A stretch of DNA of 64,000 nt from Neoconidiobolus thromboides FSU 785 (lineage: Eukaryota; Entomophthoromycota; Entomophthoromycetes; Entomophthorales; Neoconidiobolaceae), in assembly GCA_025603075.1 (NCBI GenBank), contig MU626269.1, positions 62,001 through 126,000 on the forward strand, read 5' to 3'. The notes beneath the pieces are model-generated. The model was not told the origin of the DNA and searched no databases. It was given only the letters and a program-made list of their open reading frames with translations. Of the stretch, positions 47,257 through 59,368 are shown piece after piece (position 1 is the first letter of the stretch; every line of letters begins with the position of its first letter). Made by a program: the position numbers and the translations under genes.

Positions 47257-48446
47257 TCATCTTTTTGAGTTATAGTGTCGATCATTCAACGGGGGAGGGC
47301 TTCTAGATCTTTTGGATATATTTTTATCATTATAAGAGTATTTTCTACCATCTCTATGAGAGGGTCGAGTGCTTCCTTCATTACAATCACGGCGATACCT
47401 ATCATCTCTGTTTTCTCTGAAAGAACGAGTTTCGTCATAATAGCCAGATTCTGACTTTATGTATTGCGCGTTTGAGCTGCGATGGTAGTTGTCATACCTG
47501 TTTTCTTTTGAAACACCATTAAATCTGTTTCTAGAATTTGATTCATTATTAAAAGAATTTCTGTGATCTCTCTTGTAGCTTTCTGTGTCGTACCTACTTG
47601 CTCTCCTTGATCTTTCATTATATTCTTGGTCAGATTCGTTGTCATGTTTTTTGCTATTTTTATCTTTTTTATCTCTTTTATCTTTTTTATCTTTTTTATC
47701 CTTTTTTTCTTTTTTTTTCTTTTTATCTATTCCATTTAATTTAACATCTAAACTTGACTCTTGCCTTGAGTTTGAATCATCAATTTCAGACCCAGGGATA
47801 GCTTCTCCAGCTCTAAAGGTAGTAGAATCTGGATTCCCAGTTAAATGTGTTGTATTACTAAATATAAATTAGAGAGTTTAAATTTACTATACAAGGTTTT
47901 ACCCGCTGAACCCTATCCCATTAATCTCTTCTGCCTCAGCAACAAGGTCTCCTTCTTCGACATGATTACCTTTGCTTAAAAGTGCCTTTAAATCTTTAGG
48001 ATCTATTGGGGCTACAGGTTTGCGTTTTTTTACAGGATAACCTCTAAATATGGATTAGTTTATTTTTTGAAATACCTTAGTATGATTACAAAGCTTCTGC
48101 CAATGCGTCTTCTTCAGCTTCTTTGATTCTCCTAATTTCTTCCTCCCTTTTCAAATCTCTTTCAGCTTTTGATTCTTTAGAATACCATGTTAGATCACGA
48201 TTTTTTTGCCATCTATACATATTAATCAAACTCCATCTATTTATAGATATATTTACCTTCCAACTGGGGCCATGAGAGAGTTACCTAAATAATTTTCACG
48301 ATATTTATCTTCTTTAACATTCTCCCATTTAAACTGACCTCTGCCCCCGCGAACTCCTTTGATTAAGTTAGCAACAAAGATAGTTTTATTGTCACAATAT
48401 TTTTACCTCCTCGCGTTTCTTGATATATTTTATCTTCTTTATTCAT
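47257..48446 (-). CDS. MMTAG2-like nuclear basic protein
   Basis: Five exons start at ATG 48444-48446. The N-terminal part reads [21 protein letters not shown] in effect (short exon [13 protein letters not shown], then [14 protein letters not shown]), then [40 protein letters not shown] and [16 protein letters not shown]. This is the conserved domain of multiple myeloma tumor-associated protein 2 (C1orf35), found across eukaryotes. The C-terminal half is a Lys-rich block ([15 protein letters not shown]) and an Arg/Ser/Asp-rich tail ([19 protein letters not shown]). That composition is typical of nuclear RNA-processing proteins. The molecular function is unknown; a spliceosome-linked role is inferred from composition only. 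Confidence 0.85.
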
Positions 48447-49146
48447 TTATAAAGCTTAAATTTATTTAAGAGTAGTTTGTCCAATCAATTGATGAAATTT
48501 AATTCAAACAAATTACATATATCCAATAATGTGGCGAATTTTTTAAAAGTTATATTTTATTTAATAAAGATTTTAAGCTATTTTGTTCATATACTACAAA
48601 CAACATACATGAGGACAGTAATCCTTTCCAACATGTCATTGTTTTAAAGAAATAATTTTATTTTCAATTTTAAAACATTTCACAAATGAGCCATGAAATC
48701 TTTGTCTATACAATAAATAAAATATTAGATTACTGTCAAAAGTTTTTTGTTTTATTTTATTTTTGTTTAATTTTATTATTAAATATCTAAAAATAATTTA
48801 TTATATTGGATGAGGTAATAAATAAGTTATAATATTAAAAACATTTTTTTAAATGAAAGATGACACGAAATGGCTATTAACAAAGATTTGATTGGCATAA
48901 TTAGATGTATTTATTTTTAAACAGTAGTATAATATACTTTATGGCCAAACTATATTATTCTATAATCTTACAAATCCTTACGAATTTTTGATTTATTGTA
49001 ATGATGATTGAAGTTTAGAAAAAATTTATTAGCAAATTATGATTTTAAAAATAAGTGATGTCAATATTTCTAAATAAAATTCAGTAAGTTGATGGGTATA
49101 TAAACATGCGAATTTTATTAACTATATCTATAAATTATAAATAAAA
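48447..49146. other. Divergent promoter region
   Basis: 700 AT-rich bases between the MMTAG2-like gene and the large CsbD-like gene. No repeat or RNA recognised. Confidence 0.5.
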
Positions 49147-50853
49147 ATGTTAGGAAATACTCATCAAGAAAACACATTAAACCAACAAAAACCTCGCCCT
49201 GATGCTACTATAGGACAAAGTGATATCAATACTGGTGCTTTAAACAACTCAACCACTACCTCCGATGTTCCACCAACACATCATTTAGGAAAAGGTTCAA
49301 ATACTTATACTGATGCTAAACATGATCTTACCAACCAAGGTTATTCAAATACCACCAGAAACAATAATTTGACTGATCCAACTAGCCACACTGGAAGTAC
49401 CTTAACTGGAGTTACTGGAACCGCAAATGTACCTAGCCATGGACATTCTACTACTGGGCACAACACCTCAAATACCACTGAAAAAGTTGTTCCTAAATAT
49501 GGATATGACGCTGCAGAACTCGCTGGCATAACAGCCACAACTGGCACTGCTTCAGCTCACCATAATAGTAGAGCTAACCCAGTTGGAACTAACCCAGTTG
49601 GAACTACTGGAGATTATACCAAAAATGATAAGTCAAATACTACTGGCAATCTCGGAAGTTATGCAACTGGAACAGCTGCATCAGGAAATTCTGGACTAGT
49701 AGGGGACAGTCACACCGGACTACAGCACGGCACTGCCACAGAAAACACCCCAACTAGTCATCACACTACTGGTCATTCTGCTACAACCGGCCTTAATACT
49801 ACTGGAGGCACCTCAGCTACCGGACACCATACTACCGGAAGTACCTTAACTGATAATAATACCACTGGCTACAATACTACCGGGAACAAACTAACTGGTA
49901 ACAATACTACTGAAAGTAATTTGACTGGTCATAGTACTACTGGAAATAATTTGACTGGCCATAACACCACTGGATATCACACTGCTGGAAGTAATTTAAC
50001 TGGACATAATACTACCGAAAGCACTTTAGCTGGAAATACCTTAACTGGTCATGATACTACTGGTCATCACACTACTGGTAACACTTTAACTAGTAATACC
50101 TCAAATACTAGACCTCACACTACCGGAAATAATTTAACTGGGCACAACACTACTGAAAGCACCTTAACTGGAAGTGGTTTGACTGGGCATAATACTACTG
50201 GAAGCAATTTAACCAGCAATAACACCACCGGTCATCATACTACCGGAAACACTTTAGCTGATAACAGGATTACTGGCAACAACACCGCTGGTCATCACAC
50301 TACTAGTCATCATACTGCTGGCAATACTTTAACTGACAACGTCTCGACTACTGATCATCATACTACCGGAAACAACTTAACTGGTCATCATACTACCGGA
50401 AACAACTTAACTGGTCATAGTACTAGCAGTACCACTGGTCACAATACTGGCGGAAGCACTTTAACTGGTAATAACACCACTGGTCATCACACTACTGGAA
50501 ACACCCTAACTGGCAAAGATGTTACAGGACACCACACTATCGGAGATACGCTAACTGGTAAGACTGCCACTGGAAGCACTCTAACAGGCAACAATACTAC
50601 TGGCCATCACACTACCGGAAGTACAACTGCAGCCAGCCATAATACTACTGGACATCATACTGACGGACATTCAACTGTAACTGATGAAAAGCCTTCCACT
50701 ATTGGAGGAACATTTGATAAAATCAAGGGTACCATTAAAGAAACAGTAGGTAAAGTATTTAGTAGCTCTGATATGCAAGCCTCAGGGGCTGAAGACAAGG
50801 TAAAGGGTGATGCAAAGGTCACTGCCGCTAAACAGGAAAAGCATAATGCTTAA
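49147..50853 (+). CDS. Giant Thr/Gly/His/Asn repeat protein with C-terminal CsbD-like domain
   Basis: A single-exon protein of 568 residues. About 430 residues in the middle are imperfect repeats of NTTGHHTTGNxLTG, very rich in Thr, Gly, Asn and His and without hydrophobic segments, so probably disordered. The last ~54 residues (FDKIKGTIKETVGKVF, SSDMQASGAEDKVKGDAK) form a clear CsbD domain nearly matching that of the 18014 protein. Both proteins therefore share one design with different repeat length. Codons vary synonymously between repeats, so the amino-acid pattern is under selection. The DNA is richer in C than its surroundings on the coding strand. There is no signal peptide. Biological role unknown; a stress-related disordered protein is plausible. 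Confidence 0.85.
   Translation: MLGNTHQENTLNQQKPRPDATIGQSDINTGALNNSTTTSDVPPTHHLGKGSNTYTDAKHDLTNQGYSNTTRNNNLTDPTSHTGSTLTGVTGTANVPSHGHSTTGHNTSNTTEKVVPKYGYDAAELAGITATTGTASAHHNSRANPVGTNPVGTTGDYTKNDKSNTTGNLGSYATGTAASGNSGLVGDSHTGLQHGTATENTPTSHHTTGHSATTGLNTTGGTSATGHHTTGSTLTDNNTTGYNTTGNKLTGNNTTESNLTGHSTTGNNLTGHNTTGYHTAGSNLTGHNTTESTLAGNTLTGHDTTGHHTTGNTLTSNTSNTRPHTTGNNLTGHNTTESTLTGSGLTGHNTTGSNLTSNNTTGHHTTGNTLADNRITGNNTAGHHTTSHHTAGNTLTDNVSTTDHHTTGNNLTGHHTTGNNLTGHSTSSTTGHNTGGSTLTGNNTTGHHTTGNTLTGKDVTGHHTIGDTLTGKTATGSTLTGNNTTGHHTTGSTTAASHNTTGHHTDGHSTVTDEKPSTIGGTFDKIKGTIKETVGKVFSSSDMQASGAEDKVKGDAKVTAAKQEKHNA
49750..50650 (+). repeat. Imperfect coding repeat TTGHHTTGNxLTG
   Basis: Dozens of imperfect units of 12-36 bases coding for TTG, HHTTG, GNxLTG and SNLTG blocks. 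There is no perfect period, and synonymous drift is extensive. Confidence 0.85.
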
Positions 50854-52909
50854 TTTGACAATTTAACTTGTAAATAAAATTATGATTATTAAATTTATCC
50901 CACAAGAATAATAACCAAAAATTTGACTTTCGATTTCACACTTTTAATAATATCTTTACTCTTTTCAATGTAAGTTTTGACTATAATTTTATTTATGTTA
51001 TTAATATGATGATTACTATTCAACTTTCTTGACTAAACCCATGGAAGGTCAAACATCAAGCTCAACAGGCTGATTATTTTATTTTAAACTATCATATTTT
51101 AAGTCATGTATATTTATTGGTTTTTTAGGTTTTCTCGTTTTGATAGATTCAACAAATAAAGCAACTCGAATATATTTGTAACTTTTCATGTTTACAATTT
51201 TCATAATTATTTGACTTTTTTTTCCACTACATATCTAATAATCAAACCCATTATTATTATTTAAAAATTGTAATAAATCTCTATTGAATTTAATGAAATA
51301 AATTTGGTTCCTAGTCTAAATTTTTTAAAATCTTTAAATGAATGGGGAGGACTTTTACGTTAAAAAAGCTTTAGGTTGTTTTATTAAAATCAAGTTTGAG
51401 AGTAACATGATAGTTTACTTGATTCAAAAAAATCATATTTTACTAAATCAAGTTTTGGGAGTAGCAGCCTGAAACCTCTCTCTAGCGTAACGTTTTTTAA
51501 AGAAAATTGAATCGGAGAGGTAAGGAATTAAAGAATAGGTGATTACAGAAATCGCAACTATGGGAAGATAGTTTGATCTAAACTACTTTTACTTTCCTCC
51601 AATTGAAATTGATCTCAAAGATGTGAACTATCTTATAAGAAACTATTTCACTTTTAATCATAACTTTAGACACTCTATTAAGCGCAATAACGAAAATCTT
51701 AATAAATTTCCATTTTAATATCCCCAGTTTACATATTTGATATCCTTATTTTAATTTTATTCCTTTATTCATCGATTATAAAGTGGGATTCAGCTTTATA
51801 TGATAACTGTAACATTATAAAAGAGCCAGCAAATTCTTTTAAATAAGTAGTTCACTGTGAATAAAATGAAAGCCAAAAAGGTTTCTAAGTTTGTTGTAAA
51901 GTTACTAGTTAAGAAAGATCTCCCTCACTTTTGAACAGGCAGAGTAAGACGCTGAGCAAAATTTTTGAAATTTTAAGTCTAATTTCTGTTTTCGCAAATG
52001 GAAAACAACTATAATGGCTATGGATAAAATTTATAAAGAGACAGTACTCATGATATTATGGAAGAAGCAAGTGATTTCAACATTTTGTACTACCTTTTAA
52101 ACTTGAGCAGCTGCAACTAAACGCTTTGAGAAGCTTCTAAAAATTCCAGATGAGTAGCTTATTTGAAATTTATCATAGCAAAAATAAAATCAAAAATCAA
52201 GTATAAAATTAGATGTTAAGAATAAACTAGCAAATATTTTTTACTTTATTTCAAATATGGTTTGAAATTCAACTGCTTTCAGTAAGTTTGAGAAGGAAGT
52301 AGCACAACTTCACTTTCTAGACAAATGACTACAAGTGATATAAAGTCGAAAACGAAACAGACAAATGAATAAAATTCGAATTTATAAAATTAGTGATATT
52401 TATTAACATCTTGAACTATACGCGTGTTGTATTAAATAAGCTTCAAACTCCTAAAAACATATTAAATGTCCAACTTCAAGAGGGACTATATAAAAGCAAA
52501 TTTAAAATACTAAATCTTAGGACAAACAGAAGTGATCTGGGTAAATAAGTCCACATGTAAATTTGATTTTTAACGAATAAATTAATGACAATTTTTCAAG
52601 TAATATTAAAAATAAATTGAAGTACTTTATGGTGTTACAAAGCAATTTATTTTGATGGATAAAAGAATAGTTAGATTGAACCATGAATACAACATGTTAA
52701 AAAACTGTATATAAACAAAATCAAAATAGCCACCAAAGAGTTGATACAAAATGTATATTAAATAAAACACAAAAAATATTAACGTTGTGAAAATTCAAAT
52801 ATAGTTTATTTTCTAAATTAATATAGATAAGAAAAATAATCGAGAGCAAAGGGCCAGACCGAAGTATAAAATAAATATAACAAATAGCGTACAAACTGTT
52901 ATCATTAAC
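50854..52909. other. Intergenic, possible relic
   Basis: 2 kb without an intact gene or MITE. At ~51850-52170 the base composition becomes less AT-rich, with short open stretches (for example ATG 51868 to TGA, 22 codons) separated by stops. It may be a decayed gene, but I cannot name it. Confidence 0.5.
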
Positions 52910-54217
52910 TTACCATTTAAAATCTGATTTCGTTTTTTTAGCTGGTGAATCACTATGATGTTCATTGTGGTTATGATTATGACCATTTAGGCCATAATGA
53001 GGTGGATGTCCAGTACTGTAGTTTATTTCTATTTCATCACTATCTATATCAATGTCATACCAGTCTTTTGGTACATTCTGAAGCTGAACTGAAGGTGCAA
53101 TTTCAGTCCTTTTGAGAACTTCCATAACATGTTGAATAGTATTAGTAATATTTTGTTTAGTATTTAAATTGGTCATATTGTTATTTGATTTGATTTCTAA
53201 ATTAGCCTTCCATTCATCCGTTCCAATGAATGAATTTTTTGGAAGCATATCGTTTAGCTCAACTCCTAGTGCTACCCCAGTTTCTAATGTCCAAGTTCTA
53301 GCCACATTCTGAGTAGTATAACCACCGCCACCAAGCACAACTAAAGGCAATCCAAAAGATTTTGCATACTTTAGGCACTTAGAGTGCCCTTTATTCGATA
53401 AATTAAATTCGCCAAGTCTATCACCAGCAACCGAATCAGCACCCATTTGCAAAACAATTACCCCAGGATTATACCGATTTACAGCTTCAAAGACAATCTT
53501 ATTAAAGACAACTTCATAATCCTGATCATTGATCCCTCTTTTTAAAGGAACATTAATTGAGTGATCTTTTCCAGCCCCACTTCCGCTCTCCTTTGTCTCA
53601 CCAGTAGCGGGAAAAAAGTCCCCATATTGATGAAAGGAAAGAGTCATAACTCGATTGCTTTCATAAAAGAATTGCTCGACACCATCACCATGATGAACAT
53701 CAATATCAATATACAGCACACGTTGGTGATACCTTAAAAGCTCAACAATACATGCTACAATATCATTAGCAAAGCAGAAACCAGAAGCAGTAGCTTTTTT
53801 CGCATGATGCATACCACCAGCCCAATTTATGCATATATCTGCATTGCCTTCATTGATGTCTTTAGCACAAAGTAAGCTCCCACCAACTGTACTTGACATA
53901 TAATCATATACACCTTTAAACAAAGGACAGTCTTCATCCAACGTGTGGGCCCTTTTATTTTTATTATAGTTTTTAATTAGAGTAGATGGCTTAAAATTAT
54001 GAACATAGTCAATGTATTCAGGAGAGTGAATAGCTTTAAGTTGGTGCTCAGTAGCTTTATTATATAGCACAATATTTAAATAATCAAATAGGTTATACCC
54101 TTTGACGAGCTCATGAGTCATGTCCACACGTATAGGTTCCATTGGATGGCAGGGAGAAAAATAGTATGATTGTTCACCAGGTGCGTAGAAATAACTGACA
54201 TTGCTGCTCATTGTCAT
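52910..54217 (-). CDS. RPD3: Class I histone deacetylase, Rpd3 type (divergent, intronless)
   Basis: A zinc-dependent deacetylase, the catalytic partner of Sin3. It is a 435-residue single-exon protein. The active site is complete: His-His dyad in GGMHHAKK (137-138), zinc ligands in DIDVHHGDG (Asp173, His175), Asp261 in QMGADS and the transition-state Tyr300 in GGGGYT. The C-terminal APSVQLQNVPKDWYDIDIDSDEIEI is Rpd3/HDAC1-like and ends in a His/Asn-rich tail and KKTKSDFKW. Some usual residues differ (HPMEPIR for HPMKPHR, QMGADS for QCGGDS or QCGADS), so it is a fast-evolving member. There are no introns, unlike most conserved genes here. Orthology to Rpd3 rather than Hos1/Hos2 needs a tree. 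Confidence 0.9.
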   Translation of the reverse strand: MTMSSNVSYFYAPGEQSYYFSPCHPMEPIRVDMTHELVKGYNLFDYLNIVLYNKATEHQLKAIHSPEYIDYVHNFKPSTLIKNYNKNKRAHTLDEDCPLFKGVYDYMSSTVGGSLLCAKDINEGNADICINWAGGMHHAKKATASGFCFANDIVACIVELLRYHQRVLYIDIDVHHGDGVEQFFYESNRVMTLSFHQYGDFFPATGETKESGSGAGKDHSINVPLKRGINDQDYEVVFNKIVFEAVNRYNPGVIVLQMGADSVAGDRLGEFNLSNKGHSKCLKYAKSFGLPLVVLGGGGYTTQNVARTWTLETGVALGVELNDMLPKNSFIGTDEWKANLEIKSNNNMTNLNTKQNITNTIQHVMEVLKRTEIAPSVQLQNVPKDWYDIDIDSDEIEINYSTGHPPHYGLNGHNHNHNEHHSDSPAKKTKSDFKW

Positions 54218-56343
54218 TTATGATTAAGTAATAAAAAAAGAATAGCTTGAATTTAAAAATCCTGGTAGCTAATTTTTATTAACTTTGGATTTTGCAGTAA
54301 GGTTAAATTTCTGAAAGGAAGGGGATTTTTGCAAAGTTCTTTAAATTGGTGTGAGTTAAAACTGTACCATTTGATTGTAAAGTTGCTGTTCTCTTAGTTT
54401 TAACCAATAAATTTTTACGTAATAATCTAAAATAATAAACCACTTTTATAGAAATATCAAATTTGTATCAAGTAGTAAATTAATTTACTATAAGGCTTAT
54501 TTATCAAAAAATCAGTATAAAAACACCAAGTTTTGGTAATGGCCACAAGGCTTTAACGTAATTACATTGATATCTATTTTGTTTAAAAATAATTGAACAT
54601 GAAAGTCACTATACATCAAAAAGTCGGCATTAAATTGAACGAGATTTTGAATCATTATTATTGCAATTAGTTTGATTTATTAAAGCTACCTCAGTTTTAA
54701 TTTACCTAATGAGTTTATAGCGTATATGTTAATCGTATTTTTATGAGTCTATAGTTTAAACATATATTATATTGAGTTTTTTATACCCTTTTTAGATTAT
54801 GCAATTTACAAAGATCAAAGTTGTTATATAATTTATTTTAAAATATAAACTTAAAGCTTTAAGTATATTATTAAACTTGTGCTAGATTTGGCTAAGACAT
54901 TCTACTCTATCCTTCTTTCCAAATACTCCTTAATATATAATCATACTATATAATTATATAAAAATAAGCAGTCCTTTATAAAAAAGTAGCTTTACTCTCA
55001 ATAGCTTAGACCCTTTACTTACTTATGCTTACTAAAATTATCAACTTCAAAAATAGCTTTACTTGGTAATTTTTCATTTTTAGCAACTTGAATTTCGTGA
55101 TTTTTACATACTGAAAAACAAATGCAATTGTGACATTTCGTTACTGTATGGGGATGTGTTTTTTTGTTTAAGAATTTTACTACAATCTTTCCACTAAATA
55201 GCGCTTAAAAAATCGAAAAATAATGAAAAAAAAACAGCCCGGTATCGTATAATTGATTAATATGAATAAACTAGTATTGTTTAAAGTGCTTTTTTATCCA
55301 GTTATTAATACATCGATACTATACATTATAATCTAAGCACATTTTGAAATGAGAATGAATTGACTTGAATTATAATAATAATAATAGTTCACAGCCTTCT
55401 AATAAATTATTTACATAGTTGTAAATAATTTAAATTTGACCTTTTTTTTAAGTATTCTAGTTTTAAAAAGCGTTTATTAGCAATATAAATTTTAATAATT
55501 TCAGATTATTTATGTATTACCCAAGTCGGCAATTTCAAAAATTGGTCCCAAAAGATTCAGGACAATTTTCTTGAAAAGATGTCTTATTATTTAAACTTTT
55601 TTCCTCTCAGTCCCTTGGGCAGATTTGCTTTTATTGTCCCCACAATGCTACTCCAATTTTTTACTATTCTAATTGTTTTAAGTGATTAACATCAACTTTT
55701 TGCCAATTAATTCTTATTGACGTTTTCTAAATAGCGGCTAAACTTTCGTTTGATTAGGCTTAAGTTTTGTCTGGGTTTGACTTAAGCATTAACTCATCAT
55801 TATCCATGGAATTAATCGAATTTATAAAGCTAAACTATAACAGCCATATCGTAAGCAAAGTTTGTTTATTAAAAAATAAGCAATGTTTGAATAGTAACTT
55901 AAGTTTGTTTATACTAGAAATGAGGTAATAAATATTTATTTTGTTCCTGACACAGCTATTAATGGAGTTCACTTCTTATCAAAACGTCAATAACAGTGAA
56001 TTTATTCTATTTATATTTAGTAAAAATGATATCTGCTTAGTTTAAGCTCATCAAGGTTACAATAAAATGATTAAGATTGGGCCAATTAAAATAGCTTAAA
56101 CAAAGGAAAATTCCCAATCAAGTTAAAGCTAATCGCCATCAAATGGAGAAAATCCATTTAATATATTTGATTGGTAGACAAATATTCAGAAAGAAATCAA
56201 CTACCAAAAATAGAAAGGAGAAAATCATTTTAAGGGAGGAGAGAATCAAGGCTTATAAATAGAGGGCTGAGTTTGCTCAAATTTTAAATTTTGTTCCTTT
56301 TCATATTAAATACTTAATTTAATTCTAAAAAACGCCTTTCAAA
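54218..56343. other. Intergenic with one MITE copy
   Basis: 2.1 kb AT-rich spacer. It contains a MITE copy at 55147-55245. The ~60 bases before 56344 form a probable leader. Confidence 0.55.
55147..55245 (+). mobile_element. MITE-like element copy 11
   Basis: Begins GTATGGGGATGTGTTTTTT, has the core CCACTAAATAGCGCTTAAA (one base shorter) and ends ACAGCCCGGTATC. Confidence 0.87.
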
Positions 56344-57022
56344 ATGTTCAGTTCACCAAAAAATTGTTGTCTTTTTATCAACCTTAGAGTGGCTACACTT
56401 ATCCTCGCATTCATTCAAACCATCTCATTTGCTTTCCAATCTTATCTCTTTTTCCAACTTGATAACCAACTTATTAATCAAGCCTTTGCATTTGGTTGTT
56501 TATTTCTATCTCTTGTTGGCTCTTATGGATTGTATGGTGTATTCACTGTAAGTACTTTCTCTGGTATACTTAAATAATATGTACTAATTTTCTGTAGAAA
56601 AATATAGCTTATGTTCGTACTTTTGCTGTTTATTATTGGTATGAGTTTATTGGATCTATGATTGGTTATGTATTCTATGCTGTTGCAGCTATTTTATATA
56701 AAGAAGATTATTGCGGTTTACTTAGCGATACTGATGACGAGTTTGTATTTTGTCATGATAACTATTTGACTGTTTACACTTTCACCTTGGTATTAATGGG
56801 TGTAATGACCCTTCTTAGAGTAAGCTAATTATATTTTAAATCGAGTTTTTTATTGATTTTTTACAGGTTCATTATTGCTTTTCTATTTGGGCTTATTTCC
56901 GTCAACTTCAAACCGAACAAGCTGCAGCTGTTGCAGCTGCTCAAGAAACTAAGGTTACTTACCCACAATATGTTTATGTAACCCTTAACGAAAAAGCTCC
57001 AACTTCTGAAGAACAAGCTTAA
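56344..57022 (+). CDS. Four-helix membrane protein, family unknown (paralogue of 57732)
   Basis: Three exons (56344-56547, 56598-56819, 56867-57022) encode 193 residues. Four hydrophobic helices are visible: ~16-36, ~46-68, ~85-103 and ~130-152. A luminal loop with Cys (DYCGLLSDTD, then FVFCHDNY) lies between helices three and four, and an Ala/Gln-rich linker (EQAAAVAAAQE) precedes the C-terminal motif TYPQYVYVTLNEKAP. The next gene has the same exon plan, with a middle exon of exactly 222 nt and the same phase-0 joins, and the same C-terminal YPxYVYV motif. I do not recognise the family. Size and topology recall small fungal tetraspan proteins. Confidence 0.75.
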
Positions 57023-57731
57023 ATGTTTAAGTATTTATTTAATGTTCCTCTAGATAAACTTTAAAAGATAGATATCATCGTCTATTAATTTAGTCCACCT
57101 AAAGGAATAAACATGCTCCATTTGCATATATTAAATTGATATAAATTATAAAGTCATTATTTGATAATAAAAACAATATATATAATAGTAAAATGTATCT
57201 GTTGGATGGGTATAGTTTAGAAAGATGCTAATAAAATTCTAAATGATCGTTATAATTCTATAGTTTAATACAGTTTCCGATTAAATTGAAACATTAAAAT
57301 TAAAATATTAAATCTACTGGAATATCGAATAATTTATTATTTTAAAATAATAAAATATAATTAAATTTCCTGAAATCTATGCACAAAATTAATGAGGCTT
57401 TACCAAAATAGCGAACCTCTCTTAAACCTTACCTAATTAAAAAAATTTAATAGATTTAATTAATTTATTTAATAAATCTATTCATAATAGCTATGTAAGC
57501 TATCTATTAACTATTCAAAGTCAGTGTTAAAAAAAGAATCTAATTTTCATTATAAATGGACAGGAATGTAGCATATAAAAGCAGCAGGCATATTAACATA
57601 ACAATAAATTAAAAGGAGGCTAAAATTTTTAAAAGCCCAATCAAAAAATTGAGAATAAATTATTGAAGCAAAACTCAATAACATAAAAAAAATAGAGTTC
57701 TCAATCTTTATTAAATAATCTTATTTTTATA
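57023..57731. other. Intergenic between the paralogues
   Basis: 700 AT-rich bases. No feature recognised. Confidence 0.5.
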
Positions 57732-58378
57732 ATGTCTAAACTCAATTTTAAAACTATGATATACTTTAAATTCACTAGCATTGTTTTAATATTTACCCAG
57801 CTTTCTTACTATACCTATCTTTATTTCCTTACTTTCAAAACTGATACTTCAACTTCAATAGCTTTATCTGTTTTTTATGTTATTAATTCTTCAATAATAT
57901 TTATTGGTTTAAATAGTACTATAAAGGTAGCCTTTATTGTTATTTAGATATCAAAGCTAATATTTTTAGGGAGATCACACTATACTCGGTTATTATGTCA
58001 AATACTGTCTTTATGGGCTAATCAGTTTAACAGGTTTATCATCTTATTATATAATTAACCAAGTGAAGCAAATTACTCAAGTCTGCGACTCTTATATTAA
58101 CTTTGAAAGTACCTACAATCAATGCCAGCATTTATTTATTTCTGAGAATATAGCAATTTATCAAAGAGTAGGGTTATTTTTTATTCTTAAAGTAAGTTTA
58201 TTTTTATTTTAAACCAAAAAATTTTTACTTACAGTTGAACTAGTTTTTATGTTATTTTATAACCCGTAGTTATCTTTATCAACTTCAAAAAAAGTTAATC
58301 CTTGAAAAGGCTTCTTATAATGATGCTAAAACTGTTTATCCTGTATATGTATATGTTGATATGGCTGAAAAGAATTGA
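57732..58378 (+). CDS. Four-helix membrane protein, paralogue of 56344 gene
   Basis: Three exons (57732-57926, 57970-58191, 58244-58378) give 183 residues with four hydrophobic helices and a Cys-bearing loop (QVCDSYINFESTYNQCQ). The end, TVYPVYVYVDMAEKN, parallels the neighbour's C-terminus. For intron 2 two acceptors are possible. TTACAG (58234) would add three codons ending in a TAG stop. The downstream GAACTAG (58243) removes that stop and restores the YxLYQLQ helix end shared with the paralogue, so I use 58244. Divergence between the pair is high, so the tandem duplication is old. Confidence 0.72.
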
Positions 58379-59368
58379 TCGAGTGCGCTTTTAATATTGA
58401 ATGAGCATCTCGTTTGTTAGTTTTGGTATAATAAATAGAAACCAATGAAATGTATTAAATAGGCTTAGTAAATGATATTTAAATAATAATAGTCTTAATA
58501 TTAGGCATATGATATATACTTATTAAATAAAATAAAAGGTAGCTTTATTTCAGACTAAGATAGCTTACATTAGAGCCTCTATAAATTCAAGTTTCAGCTT
58601 GAATTCTTTTTCTAACTATCGAACTAAGTTTTGTTCACTATACAGCTATGTTATATTATGAAATATAATATCTATAATTGATAGTGAATCTCTATTATTC
58701 AACTTTTATTTTGTATTTGTATTATTTGATCTTTTCTAGGTGCTATCATAGTCCCATTTCTGTTTTCAATAATTGATCCTTACAACGGCCTAATATTGCA
58801 ATATACTTTGTATATTGATTCAAAAATAATTTTATTATATTTGAATTCTCTTGTAATTTATTAAAATGTACATTGAACATTGTTTGTCATTTTTTTCATC
58901 CTTAACGCTAAGTTAAATCAAGATATAAAGACACAAACCACAAGTATTTTAAAAGTATTTATAAATAAATTTAGCATTTAACACAGATATTGTATCTTCA
59001 ATCTATATATCGTATCAAAACCACTAATATTTATTTTACGCATAAGCTTTTTAAAATCGAAACTCCTTTGTATATAGTAAAGCATCCTATTAGGTCTTTC
59101 TGAAATTATTGAGTCTAAACTAAATTTCATATTTAAATAAGATAAGACTAGTTTCTTTTATTGAGAATGGGAAACTGAAATTAATCCTATTAAAATTTGA
59201 AATTAATTTAATTTTACTAAAGATCCCATAACTGAACATGATAGTCCAAATTTCGAAGATTTCGTTGAAATAAAGATTAGGCTTAATCTGATAGGACGAT
59301 TTAAAATTTACAGAATCGTATTAACTTTCTAATATTCAACACCTTGTTTCTACTTATTTGAACAAAAA
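58379..59368. other. Intergenic
   Basis: About 1 kb, AT-rich. Nothing recognised apart from the leader of ATP3. Confidence 0.5.
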
